A DNA stretch of 8,260 nucleotides, from assembly GCA_946887105.1 (NCBI GenBank), contig CAMPKJ010000219.1, positions 1-8,260 on the forward strand, read 5' to 3'. The notes beneath the pieces are model-generated. The model did no database searches. It saw nothing but the letters and a program-made list of their open reading frames with translations, and was not told where the DNA came from. How positions within the stretch are numbered: the stretch's first letter is position 1; every line of letters begins with the position of its first letter. This document shows positions 1-6,321 of this stretch, in pieces. This DNA comes from an uncultured Acidobacteriota bacterium (GTDB lineage Bacteria > Acidobacteriota > Thermoanaerobaculia > Gp7-AA8). The translations under genes and the position numbers were made by a program.

Positions 1-672
1 CACGAAACCTGTCAGGACCGAAAACGGGAATGCGACGTTGACGACGGTGATCACGATCGCAAAGACGGAGGCGAACGCGCGCCGCCAGTGCTCGAAGCGC
101 GGGTTGGTCATGCCCACGGAGCTGAACATCGCCCACACGCCGTGATAGAGGTGCAGGCCGAGGGCGAGGTTGGCGATGATGTAGATCGCCGACACCCACC
201 ACACCTGAAATCCGGCCACGACGTTATGGAACACGTCGCCGGGGATGAACGCGTGATGCGCGTCGCCGGTGGTCAGATGCAACAGGTGGTAGATGACGAA
301 GAGGAGGATGATCACTCCGCCCCAGCGCATCGTCCGCGCCGCATACGTCCCTTTGACGTAATCGCGATCGGCGTATCCGACCGGGCGCGCGTTGCGATTC
401 ATCATCGTCAGCGCGTACGCGGAGTGGATGTGGAAGATCACCGCCACGAGCAGCACGATGCGCGAAAGATAGAGCGCACCGGCATACGGCAGCAGCGGCG
501 CGCCCATCTCGCGGAGCCACTCGGCGTAATGGTTGAGAGCCTCGGCCCCGAAGAACAGCTTCAGGTTGCCGGCCATGTGCAGAAAGATCCAGCCGAAGAG
601 GATCAGGCCGCTGATGGCCATGACCGCCTTCTTGCCGATCGCAGAGCGGTAGAAGTTCCCGAACCACGTCAT
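1..672 (-). CDS. sdhC: Succinate dehydrogenase / fumarate reductase cytochrome b subunit (b558 family), C-terminus cut by window edge
   Basis: This is the membrane anchor of respiratory complex II: it holds haem b and passes electrons from succinate oxidation to quinone. The minus-strand frame is open from an ATG at 672 to the left edge, giving 224 residues with no stop. It opens MTWFGNFYRSAIGKKAVMAI and has five hydrophobic helices at about 16-40, 64-90, 117-135, 152-175 and 198-220. Histidines fall at H32, H81/H83, H129/H132 and H174/H177. That spacing resembles the four haem ligands of the dihaem Wolinella FrdC, so a dihaem b558-type subunit is likely. Few residues are probably missing, since the family is around 220-250 aa. 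A GAGGTG Shine-Dalgarno at 686-681 sits 8 nt before the ATG, and a promoter lies at 739-766. The flavoprotein and iron-sulfur subunits would be expected further left, outside the window. The family call is firm; the exact ligands are inferred. Confidence 0.93.
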   Translation of the reverse strand, partial: MTWFGNFYRSAIGKKAVMAISGLILFGWIFLHMAGNLKLFFGAEALNHYAEWLREMGAPLLPYAGALYLSRIVLLVAVIFHIHSAYALTMMNRNARPVGYADRDYVKGTYAARTMRWGGVIILLFVIYHLLHLTTGDAHHAFIPGDVFHNVVAGFQVWWVSAIYIIANLALGLHLYHGVWAMFSSVGMTNPRFEHWRRAFASVFAIVITVVNVAFPFSVLTGFV

Positions 673-738
673 TCGGAGCTCACCTCGGTGTGGGGGGTGT
701 GTGACGGAGCGCAGAGCGCGGAAGGCATCTGGGGGGTC

Positions 739-766
739 ATCATATTCGGCCACCGCTCGCGGTCAA
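739..766 (-). promoter_or_regulatory. Sigma70-type promoter for sdhC
   Basis: Reading the minus strand, TTGACC (766-761) matches the -35 consensus at 5 of 6 bases. It is followed by a 16-nt spacer and TATGAT (744-739), which matches the -10 consensus at 5 of 6. Transcription would start near 731-733, leaving a leader of about 60 nt before the sdhC ATG. The large hairpin at 779-855 lies immediately upstream of the -35 box, so it is outside the transcript from this promoter. Spacing and matches are read directly; activity is inferred. Confidence 0.6.
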
Positions 767-770
767 GCGG

Positions 771-855
771 AGTCTCAAAGTCGCAAAGTCGCAAAGTCTC
801 AAAGAAGGCCCCCAACGCCGTCTGTGCGACTTTGAGACTTTGCGACTTTGCGACT
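771..855. repeat. Long perfect inverted repeat built from tandem 8-base units
   Basis: The left arm (772-803) is four tandem 8-mers: GTCTCAAA, GTCGCAAA, GTCGCAAA, GTCTCAAA. The right arm (831-854) is TTTGAGAC, TTTGCGAC, TTTGCGAC, preceded by a partial unit, GCGAC. Bases 779-804 and 830-855 are exact reverse complements, a 26-bp perfect stem around a 25-nt loop. It lies between the divergent starts of sdhC and the ABC ATPase. There is no T-run after the stem on either strand, so it does not look like an intrinsic terminator. It is non-coding: short frames crossing it merely translate the repeat. It could be a dispersed intergenic repeat, a protein-binding array or an RNA structure in the ABC operon leader. 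Confidence 0.9.
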
Positions 856-860
856 CCACC

Positions 861-872
861 TGACAATCGTCA
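861..872. promoter_or_regulatory. Short dyad upstream of the ABC transporter operon (possible operator)
   Basis: TGAC-AATC-GTCA is a 4-bp inverted repeat with a 4-nt centre, ending 60 bases before the ATPase start codon and just after the large hairpin. NarL/LuxR-family regulators such as the one encoded at 3575 bind short dyads upstream of their own operons, so this is a candidate site. A CTGACA overlapping it (860-865) could be a -35 box, but no convincing -10 follows. A dyad this short can easily occur by chance. Confidence 0.2.
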
Positions 873-932
873 CCCGCACTTCCTGACGCCAGCCAGTGTC
901 CGCGCGCCCGGGATCGACGCATCCTGCACGGC

Positions 933-1637
933 ATGAACAGCATCCCTGCGCAATTCACCCGCGTCACGAAACACTACGGATCCATCGAGGCGCTCCGCGG
1001 TCTCGACCTCATCATCCGTCCCGGCGAGCTGGTGGCGCTGCTCGGCGCGAACGGAGCCGGAAAGACCACGGCGGTGCGCGCGCTGCTCGGATTGTCGAAG
1101 CCGACGTCGGGCGAAGTACGCGTGTTCGGCGGCGATCCGCGCGATGCGCGAAGCCGCGCCCGCACCGGCGCGCTGCTGCAGATCGCGCGCGTGCCGGAGA
1201 CGCTGCACGTGCGCGAGCACATCCATCTCTTCTCGAGCTATTACCCGAACCCGCGGCCGCTCGAAGAAGTCATCGAGGCGGCCGGGCTGCAGGGACTGGA
1301 GAAGCGGCAGTTCGGCGAGCTCTCCGGCGGGCAGCAGAAGCGCGTGCTGTTCGCGCTCGCGCTGTGCGGCAATCCCGATCTGCTGGTGCTCGACGAGCCG
1401 ACGGTCGGACTGGACGTCGAAGCGCGGCGCGCGCTCTGGAAGCAGATCCGCGCCTACATCGCCGGCGGACGCTCGGTGCTGCTGACGACGCACTATCTCG
1501 CCGAGGCGGAGGCGCTGGCCGATCGCGTGGCGGTGATTCACAAAGGCGTGGTGATGGCCGAGGGAACGCCGCAACAGATCAAAGGCGACGCGGCCACGCT
1601 CGAAGACGCATTCGTCGAAATGCTGGAGGCCTCATGA
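933..1637 (+). CDS. ABC-2 type transporter, ATP-binding subunit
   Basis: This 234-aa protein is the nucleotide-binding half of an ABC exporter, working at the inner face of the cytoplasmic membrane with the permease encoded next. All hallmark motifs are present and intact: Walker A GANGAGKTT (38-46), Q-loop Gln83, signature LSGGQQKR (130-137), Walker B LLVLDEP (150-156), D-loop VGLD (158-161) and switch His187 in TTH. It belongs to the CcmA/DrrA/NatA-like group of ATPases that pair with ABC2_membrane permeases. The ATG at 933 gives the expected N-terminus (a beta strand, then the Tyr15 A-loop in KHYGS); I see no strong Shine-Dalgarno. The stop overlaps the permease start as ATGA (1634-1637), implying translational coupling. 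The substrate is unknown: drugs, antimicrobial peptides, lipids and Na+ are all handled by relatives. Confidence 0.93.
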   Translation: MNSIPAQFTRVTKHYGSIEALRGLDLIIRPGELVALLGANGAGKTTAVRALLGLSKPTSGEVRVFGGDPRDARSRARTGALLQIARVPETLHVREHIHLFSSYYPNPRPLEEVIEAAGLQGLEKRQFGELSGGQQKRVLFALALCGNPDLLVLDEPTVGLDVEARRALWKQIRAYIAGGRSVLLTTHYLAEAEALADRVAVIHKGVVMAEGTPQQIKGDAATLEDAFVEMLEAS

Positions 1638-2386
1638 AAATCTATCTCCTCGAGACCAAATACGAGTTCCTCAAAGCGCTGCGCATGCCGCAGTACTCGC
1701 TGCCGACGATCCTCTTCCCGATCGTGTTCTACGTTTTCTTCGGCGTGTTCTTCGGGAAGCGCGACACCGGCGGCGTCACCATGGCGCAGTATCTGATCGC
1801 GACGTACGGCGCATTCGGCGTGATCGGCGCGGCGCTGTTCGGCTTCGGCGTTTCAGTGGCCATCGAGCGCGGGCAGGGTTGGCTGGAAGTGAAGCGCACC
1901 ACGCCTATGCCCATCGGCGCGTACTTCTTCGCCAAGCTGGTCATGTCGATGATCTTCAGCGCGATCATCGTGCTGCTGCTGATGGCCGTCGGCGTGATGT
2001 GGGGCGGCGTGTCGCTCGATCCGCTGCAGGCGGTCGTGCTGCTGGCGGTGCTCGTGACCGGCTCGATCACGTTCTGCGCCCTCGGCCTGGCCCTCGGCTT
2101 CATCGCCGGTCCCAATTCCGCCGCGCCGATCGTGAACCTCATCTACCTGCCGTTGGGCTTTCTCTCGGGACTGTGGGTGCCGATCCTGTTCCTCCCGAAA
2201 CCGGTGCAGACGCTCGCACTCTGGCTCCCGCCGTATCACTTCTCGCAACTCGCGCTGCGCGTCACCGGCGGCTCGCGCGGAGAGTCGGTGCTGGGACACA
2301 TCGGCGCGATGGCGGCCGCAGCGGTGGTCTTCGGCGCGATCGCATACCTCGGATACCGGCGTGATGAGGGAAAGACGTACGGGTAA
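1634..2386 (+). CDS. ABC-2 type transporter, permease subunit
   Basis: This 250-aa integral membrane protein is the channel half of the exporter. Six hydrophobic segments can be read at about 23-40, 52-76, 98-120, 131-157, 163-187 and 222-240, the usual ABC2_membrane layout for proteins of this length. The loop around 77-95, with ERGQGWLEVKRTTPMP, is the conserved cytoplasmic coupling region between helices 2 and 3. The segment LPLGFLSGLWVPILFLPKPVQ (about 172-192) matches the family's conserved region before the last helix. The start ATG overlaps the ATPase stop by 4 nt and has GGAGG at 1625-1629, 4 nt upstream. A longer frame open from 896 covers the same bases, but its first part is a shadow of the ATPase gene. 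The transported substrate cannot be deduced. Confidence 0.92.
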   Translation: MKIYLLETKYEFLKALRMPQYSLPTILFPIVFYVFFGVFFGKRDTGGVTMAQYLIATYGAFGVIGAALFGFGVSVAIERGQGWLEVKRTTPMPIGAYFFAKLVMSMIFSAIIVLLLMAVGVMWGGVSLDPLQAVVLLAVLVTGSITFCALGLALGFIAGPNSAAPIVNLIYLPLGFLSGLWVPILFLPKPVQTLALWLPPYHFSQLALRVTGGSRGESVLGHIGAMAAAAVVFGAIAYLGYRRDEGKTYG

Positions 2387-2390
2387 ACTG

Positions 2391-2472
2391 GTTCCTCGGA
2401 GTTCCTCGGAGTGCCTCGGAGTTCTTCGGGGCAACGACTCCGAGGAACCGAGGAACCGAGGAACCGAGGAAC
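2391..2472. repeat. Inverted array of 10- and 8-base tandem units between permease and kinase genes
   Basis: The left arm is four 10-mers: GTTCCTCGGA twice (2391-2410), GTGCCTCGGA (2411-2420) and GTTCTTCGGG (2421-2430). The right arm is four exact 8-mers CGAGGAAC (2441-2472). The common core is the 8-mer GTTCCTCG or its complement; the left arm adds two bases per unit. The best continuous pairing is 2401-2412 with 2437-2448 (12 bp, 24-nt loop). It extends to 2391-2398 with 2449-2456 if a GA bulge is allowed. No T-run follows. It occupies nearly all of the 100-nt gap inside an otherwise overlapping operon, and ends 14 nt before the kinase ATG. The GAGGA cores resemble Shine-Dalgarno sequence, though the last is about 16 nt from the start. 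Confidence 0.9.
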
Positions 2473-2486
2473 TCGACACTACACCC

Positions 2487-3578
2487 ATGCGCCTCCTCCC
2501 CCACGACAACGACCTGAGCTGGACGCCGTACGCGTGGCTGATCTACATCGTCCCGTTCCTGCTCACGCCCTTCGCCGATGAACGGCAGAACCATCCGGCC
2601 GCGTATGCGATGTACGCGGCCGGATTCGCGCTGTTCCTCTTCCTCTACTTCCGCAGCTACTGGGTGCAGGGGCGCGAGCTGATCCTGATCGCCGGGGCGA
2701 CGCTCGCACTCGGGCTGGCGTTCTGGCCGGTGTCGCTCGGCGCGGGCGCGTTTTTCATCTACGCGGCGGCCATGATCGGGATGCTCGACTCGCCGCGATG
2801 GGCGGTGCGCGGCGTCGCTGCGATTGCGCTGATCACCATCCTGGAGGCGCTGGTCCTGCGGCGCACGATGTGGCACGCGGTCTGGCCGGTGCTGTTCGTG
2901 CTGATCATCGGCGGCATCAACATTCACTATTGCCAGGTCGGCCGCGCGAACGCGCGATTGCGTCTCGCGCAAGATGAGATCGAGCACATGGCCAAGCTCG
3001 CGGAGCGCGAGCGGATCGCGCGCGACCTGCACGATCTCCTCGGCCACACGCTTTCGCTGGTGATCCTGAAATCGGAACTGGCCTCGAAGCTCGCCGAACG
3101 CGATCCGGAACGCTCCCGCGACGAGATCCGCGACGTCGAGCGCATCGCACGCGAGGCGCTCGCGGAAGTGCGCGCGGCGGTCAGCGGCTATCGCACCAGC
3201 GGATTGGAAGCGGAGGTGCAGCGCGCGCGGAACACGCTGGCGACGGCGGGCGTGCGGCTCGATACCGAACGGACGTCGCGCAAACTGCCGCCCGCGCAGG
3301 AAGCGGTGCTCTGTCTCGCGCTGCGCGAAGCGGTCACGAACATCGTGCGCCATTCCGGCGCACGCAACGCACGCCTGACCATCGACCTGAGCGACAGCGC
3401 GTGCACGCTGGCGATCGCCGATGACGGCCGCGGTGGCAACGCGCCGTTCGGCAGCGGGCTCTCCGGCATGCGCGAGCGCGTCGATCTCCTCGGCGGCACG
3501 CTCACGCGCATCGGCAGGAACGGCACGACACTCACCGTGACGCTGCCGATTTCGAACGTGCAGGAGCGCAGCGCATGA
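2487..3578 (+). CDS. DesK-like sensor histidine kinase (HisKA_3 / HATPase_c)
   Basis: This is a 363-aa membrane sensor kinase that should phosphorylate the regulator encoded next. The N-terminal part (about 15-148) is a string of hydrophobic helices with very short loops (about 16-30, 40-57, 64-81, 85-100, 107-123, 130-147), so the stimulus is probably sensed in or at the membrane. A short helix leads to the H-box ERERIARDLHDLLGHTLS, with phospho-acceptor His182. The ATPase domain shows N-box REAVTNIVRHSGA (Asn285), G1 DDGRGG (312-317) and G2 GSGLSGMRERV (322-332). I chose ATG 2487 because the 42 residues before it, in a frame open from 2361, are only translated repeat. No good Shine-Dalgarno precedes it. 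The stop overlaps the regulator start as ATGA. The signal is unknown; membrane or envelope stress is typical for kinases paired with ABC-2 exporters. Confidence 0.92.
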   Translation: MRLLPHDNDLSWTPYAWLIYIVPFLLTPFADERQNHPAAYAMYAAGFALFLFLYFRSYWVQGRELILIAGATLALGLAFWPVSLGAGAFFIYAAAMIGMLDSPRWAVRGVAAIALITILEALVLRRTMWHAVWPVLFVLIIGGINIHYCQVGRANARLRLAQDEIEHMAKLAERERIARDLHDLLGHTLSLVILKSELASKLAERDPERSRDEIRDVERIAREALAEVRAAVSGYRTSGLEAEVQRARNTLATAGVRLDTERTSRKLPPAQEAVLCLALREAVTNIVRHSGARNARLTIDLSDSACTLAIADDGRGGNAPFGSGLSGMRERVDLLGGTLTRIGRNGTTLTVTLPISNVQERSA

Positions 3579-4177
3579 TCCGGGTGGTCATCGCGGAGGA
3601 TCAGAAGATGGTCCTCGGCGCGCTCGCCGCGCTGCTGGAAATCGGCGGTGACATCGACGTGGTCGGCCGCGCGCAGGACGGCGAAAGCGCGCTGACGATC
3701 TGTCGCGAATTGAAACCGGACGTGCTGCTCACCGACATCGAAATGCCGCACATGACCGGACTCGAACTGGCCGCGGCGGTGAAGCGCGAGGCTCTCGGCA
3801 CGCGCATCATCATCCTGACCACCTTCGCACGGGGCGGCTATCTGCGCCGCGCGCTCGAAGTCGGTGCCTCCGGATATCTGCTCAAGGACTCGCCGGCCGA
3901 GCATCTCGCGAATGCCGTGCGGCGCGTGAAGGCGGGAGGACGGGTGGTCGATCCCGAGCTGGCCGCGGAGGCGTGGAGCGAGCCCGATCCGCTCACCGAT
4001 CGCGAACGCCAGGTGCTGCGTCTCGCGGGCGAAGGACAGACCAGCGCCGAGATCGCGGGCGAGCTGCACCTGTCCGACGGCACCGTGCGCAATTACCTGT
4101 CGGAAGCGATCAGCAAGCTGGGCGCGGGAAACCGCGTCGAGGCGGCACGGATCGCGCGCGAAAAAGGCTGGCTGTGA
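3575..4177 (+). CDS. NarL/LuxR-family two-component response regulator
   Basis: This 200-aa cytoplasmic transcription regulator is the partner of the kinase just upstream. The receiver domain (about 1-118) has the acidic pocket Glu8/Asp9, phospho-acceptor Asp54 in LLTDIEMP, switch Thr82 and Lys104 in LLKDSP. A LuxR-type helix-turn-helix follows (about 137-197) with PLTDRERQVLRLAGEGQTSAEIAGELHLS as three short blocks and GTVRNYLSEAISKLG as the recognition region. CAGGAG at 3561-3566 sits 8 nt before the ATG, and the start overlaps the kinase stop by 4 nt. All key residues are present, so it should be functional. Its likely targets include the promoter of its own ABC operon. The stop is 3 nt from the stop of the convergent phosphoesterase gene, and no terminator hairpin with a T-run is visible there. 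Confidence 0.94.
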   Translation: MIRVVIAEDQKMVLGALAALLEIGGDIDVVGRAQDGESALTICRELKPDVLLTDIEMPHMTGLELAAAVKREALGTRIIILTTFARGGYLRRALEVGASGYLLKDSPAEHLANAVRRVKAGGRVVDPELAAEAWSEPDPLTDRERQVLRLAGEGQTSAEIAGELHLSDGTVRNYLSEAISKLGAGNRVEAARIAREKGWL

Positions 4178-4180
4178 TTC

Positions 4181-5473
4181 TCAGCGCGTGAGCGCCTTGC
4201 GCAGTTCCTCGCGCACGCGCAGTCCGCTGCTCGTCTTGTCGTGGCACGCGAACGCATCGCGATAGGCGACGTGCGCGAGATAGTCCGTCGTGGCGACGCG
4301 ATAGCTGCGGCCGTCATCGAGCGTGGCCGGACCGGAGACGAACGAATCGTCCCCGGCCGCGTCGAGCAGGCGTCGTAATGCATCGCCGCGCATCGTGCAG
4401 GTCACGATCTCGTTTTCATACGGCAGCGCGCCGAGGAGCAATTCCATGGTCAAGGTCCCGGGCGGCAGAGGACCGCGGAAACTGCTCCGCGTCGACAGCG
4501 CGAGATCCGCTTTCACCACCTCGCGCATGACCTCGACCGTGCGCCTGGCCAGCGCCTCGGTGGACATCGGATCGTCGAGTTTGCCGATCGGCGTGAACAA
4601 ATGCCGGTATTGCGGATCGCGCTCGAGCGCGCGCTGCATGCGCGCGACGCGGCGGGCGATGCGGCGTTCCTGTAAGAGCGACATTTCGATCGGAACCAGT
4701 CCGCCGCGGATGGCCGCCACCCGGCCGTCTTTCACTTCCACCTCCACGCGGCTCACGTACGTCAGATATTGCGACGGCGAAATGTAGGACGTGGTGCTGT
4801 CCGGAATCGGCGACAGTTGGCGTTTGAGATGGCTGTGCGATCCGAAGATGAGATCGATGCCCGGGACCGCCTTCGCCATCGCGTAATCGTCATCGACTTC
4901 CTGATGGCCGATCATCACCACCACGCTGACCTGTTCCTGCTCGCGCAACTTGCGCACCGTTTCGCGGGCCGCGGCCATCGGATCGCTGAACGTGAATCCA
5001 GGCACCTTCACGAGTTTCGGGAAATCGGCGCCTGCTAATGCAAATACACCAATGCGCACGCCGCGCACCGTAAAGACCGCGTAATCGCGAAAGCCCTCCG
5101 TGTTCGCGCTGAGAATCGGATAGGAGACCGCGGCGCGGCAGCGGTCGAATGCCTCCCGGCCATAGTCGGCGTCGTGATTGCCGAACGCCATCGCGTCGAT
5201 GATGCCGTTGAACCACGGCCATTCCGCGCAGCCGAACTTGTCCGACCAGGCCGGCGCGCCCTTGTTGATCGTGTCGCCGCCGCTGAACACGAGCGCACCG
5301 TCGCGTTTCCATCCGCGCAGATACCACATCGCCCGCGCGATCCCGCCCCGCATCCCTTCGTCCGTGTAGAACGGCAGCGCGTGGGAGTGATAGTCGGAGA
5401 GATGGAGCAGCGTGACGGTTTGTGCGCCGAGAGGAAGCGCCAGGAACAGAAGCACGACGAGCGACTTGCGCAT
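4181..5473 (-). CDS. Secreted 5'-nucleotidase-like metallophosphoesterase (UshA/CpdB relative)
   Basis: This 430-aa protein probably hydrolyses phosphate esters, possibly nucleotides, outside the cytoplasmic membrane. Residues 1-17 form a signal peptide (MRKS, hydrophobic core, cleavage after LGA). The metal-binding phosphoesterase motifs are complete: Asp27 and His29 in LSDYHSH, Asp67 in GGD, Asn99/His100 in GNHD, His190 in GH, and His213/His215 in GSHSH. The C-terminal 5'-nucleotidase domain (about 305-410) is recognisable from LPPGTLTMELLLGALPYENEI split across 336-356 and YRVATTDYLA (391-400), but is shortened. The canonical N-x-G-G-x-R loop reads T-R-S-S-F-R (328-333), and the segment that normally carries a base-stacking residue is largely missing. 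The total is shorter than the usual 500-550 aa. It is third in a minus-strand operon, 16 nt after the GerMN gene. Substrate assignment is therefore uncertain. Confidence 0.88.
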   Translation of the reverse strand: MRKSLVVLLFLALPLGAQTVTLLHLSDYHSHALPFYTDEGMRGGIARAMWYLRGWKRDGALVFSGGDTINKGAPAWSDKFGCAEWPWFNGIIDAMAFGNHDADYGREAFDRCRAAVSYPILSANTEGFRDYAVFTVRGVRIGVFALAGADFPKLVKVPGFTFSDPMAAARETVRKLREQEQVSVVVMIGHQEVDDDYAMAKAVPGIDLIFGSHSHLKRQLSPIPDSTTSYISPSQYLTYVSRVEVEVKDGRVAAIRGGLVPIEMSLLQERRIARRVARMQRALERDPQYRHLFTPIGKLDDPMSTEALARRTVEVMREVVKADLALSTRSSFRGPLPPGTLTMELLLGALPYENEIVTCTMRGDALRRLLDAAGDDSFVSGPATLDDGRSYRVATTDYLAHVAYRDAFACHDKTSSGLRVREELRKALTR

Positions 5474-5489
5474 CGCGCCAGTGTAACGG

Positions 5490-6317
5490 CTACGGCTGCA
5501 GGGCCAGCGTCTCGCTTCCGCCTGCCGTGATCACGACCTTCTTCACGCTCGGCAGGCGGCTCAATGTCTCCGTCACGGCGGCGCGGATCATCTGAGCGCG
5601 GCAGGAGCCGCCAACGTTCTGCAGGCGCTCGTTGAAATCGACGGTCAGCGTGCCGTCGCGCAGGATCACCGACTGCACGGCGGAGCGTTCCGGAAATGCC
5701 ACCGCCGCGCCGCGCGCCCGTTCGCCGGCGGTCGGCCCCTGCACCAGCGCCTCCACCAGCAGGCGGGCCATGGAAATGGTCTTGGGCATGCGCCGCGTGT
5801 ACGGCTTCACGCCGGTGCAGTTTTCGTCCGGAAAATGAAGCGTTGCCTCGACCGGCTGCACATCGAACGGGGTCTCGACGCGAACGAGATTCGTTTCCGA
5901 GCCGTCCCTGGCCGAATATTCGAGCGCTTCGACGATGACGCGATCGCCCGGCTCGCGCGTCAGCCACAACGAGCCGCGATAAGGACTGTGCTGCCCCATT
6001 TCGCCGGTTGCGGTCGTGAATCCTTCCACAATGACGGACCCATCCGCAGCGCGCGCGCGCAGAACCACATTGTTTTCGAACGTGCGGGCCAGGCCGCTCA
6101 CGACCAGCGGATTGGCGACTTCCACATCACCGATGGTGATATTGCGCTCTTCCGCCACAGTGGCCTGTACGGGCGGCGGCGCGGAGGTCTCTCCGGCCGG
6201 TGGCGCAGGCGACTGTGTGGCAGGCGGCGGCGGCGCGGGCTTCTCGACGGCCGGGCCGCACGCGGCAAACAAAAAAAGAGCGCACCGAAGTGCGCTCTTT
6301 TTGACCGGGAACGTCAT
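5490..6317 (-). CDS. Gmad2-GerMN domain lipoprotein
   Basis: This 275-aa protein is a probable membrane-anchored lipoprotein. It starts MTFPVKKSALRCALFLFAAC, a short basic and hydrophobic signal ending at Cys20, the likely lipidated residue. A Pro/Ala-rich tether follows (about 22-52). Residues 57-145 look like the Gmad2 immunoglobulin-like domain (VANPLVVSGLARTFENNVVL, then GQHSPYRGSLWL). Residues 155-272 look like a GerMN domain, with ALVQGPTAGE (190-199), DGTLTVDFNE (221-230) and a C-terminal VKKVVITAGG. Both domains were first described in spore-germination proteins but are widespread in non-sporulating bacteria, where their role is unclear. ATG 6317 lies 4 nt after the AT-hook gene's stop and lacks a strong Shine-Dalgarno, suggesting translational coupling. 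Codons 6-17 coincide with an intrinsic terminator. A frame open from 6755 covers these bases, but its first part is a shadow. Confidence 0.88.
   Translation of the reverse strand: MTFPVKKSALRCALFLFAACGPAVEKPAPPPPATQSPAPPAGETSAPPPVQATVAEERNITIGDVEVANPLVVSGLARTFENNVVLRARAADGSVIVEGFTTATGEMGQHSPYRGSLWLTREPGDRVIVEALEYSARDGSETNLVRVETPFDVQPVEATLHFPDENCTGVKPYTRRMPKTISMARLLVEALVQGPTAGERARGAAVAFPERSAVQSVILRDGTLTVDFNERLQNVGGSCRAQMIRAAVTETLSRLPSVKKVVITAGGSETLALQP
6267..6302 (-). terminator. Intrinsic terminator lying within the start of the GerMN gene
   Basis: On the minus strand the RNA reads AAAAA, GAGCGCAC, loop TTCG, GTGCGCTC, then TTTTTTTGTTT. The GC core is 8 bp (6297-6290 with 6285-6278), extended by five A-U pairs, with a cUUCGg tetraloop and a seven-T tract (6277-6271). 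The stem begins 19 nt after the AT-hook gene's stop codon. A T-run also flanks the hairpin on the plus strand (6298-6302), so it could act in both directions. It is wholly contained in the GerMN coding sequence. Confidence 0.85.
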
Positions 6318-6321
6318 GGAT

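Noticed and set aside
771..855. CRISPR-like or integron-like repeats
   Set aside because: Units are 8 nt, directly adjacent with no unique spacers, and arranged in opposed arms. No cas or integrase gene is present.
860..888. Sigma70 promoter for the ABC operon using CTGACA at 860-865
   Set aside because: At the correct spacing the -10 would be CTGACG or similar, matching the consensus at only one position.
88..936. Long plus-strand reading frame (282 codons) over the first gene
   Set aside because: It is antisense to sdhC, has His/Arg/Asp-rich composition without domain character, and runs through the repeat.
669..967. Short minus-strand reading frames across the sdhC-ABC gap, with repeated KSQS / RLCDF wording
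   Set aside because: The wording is only the 8-base repeat translated. There is no ribosome binding site, and the frames overlap the sdhC promoter.
2361..2486. N-terminal extension of the histidine kinase by 42 residues
   Set aside because: The extension overlaps the permease end and translates the repeat array. The homologous region begins just after ATG 2487.
2262..3353. 363-codon minus-strand reading frame opposite the kinase gene
   Set aside because: It is an Arg-rich shadow typical of high-GC DNA. The plus strand carries a complete kinase with all its motifs.
4160..4200. Shared terminator between the convergent regulator and phosphoesterase genes
   Set aside because: Only 3 nt separate the stop codons. 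I see short complementary pieces but no stable stem followed by a T-run on either strand.
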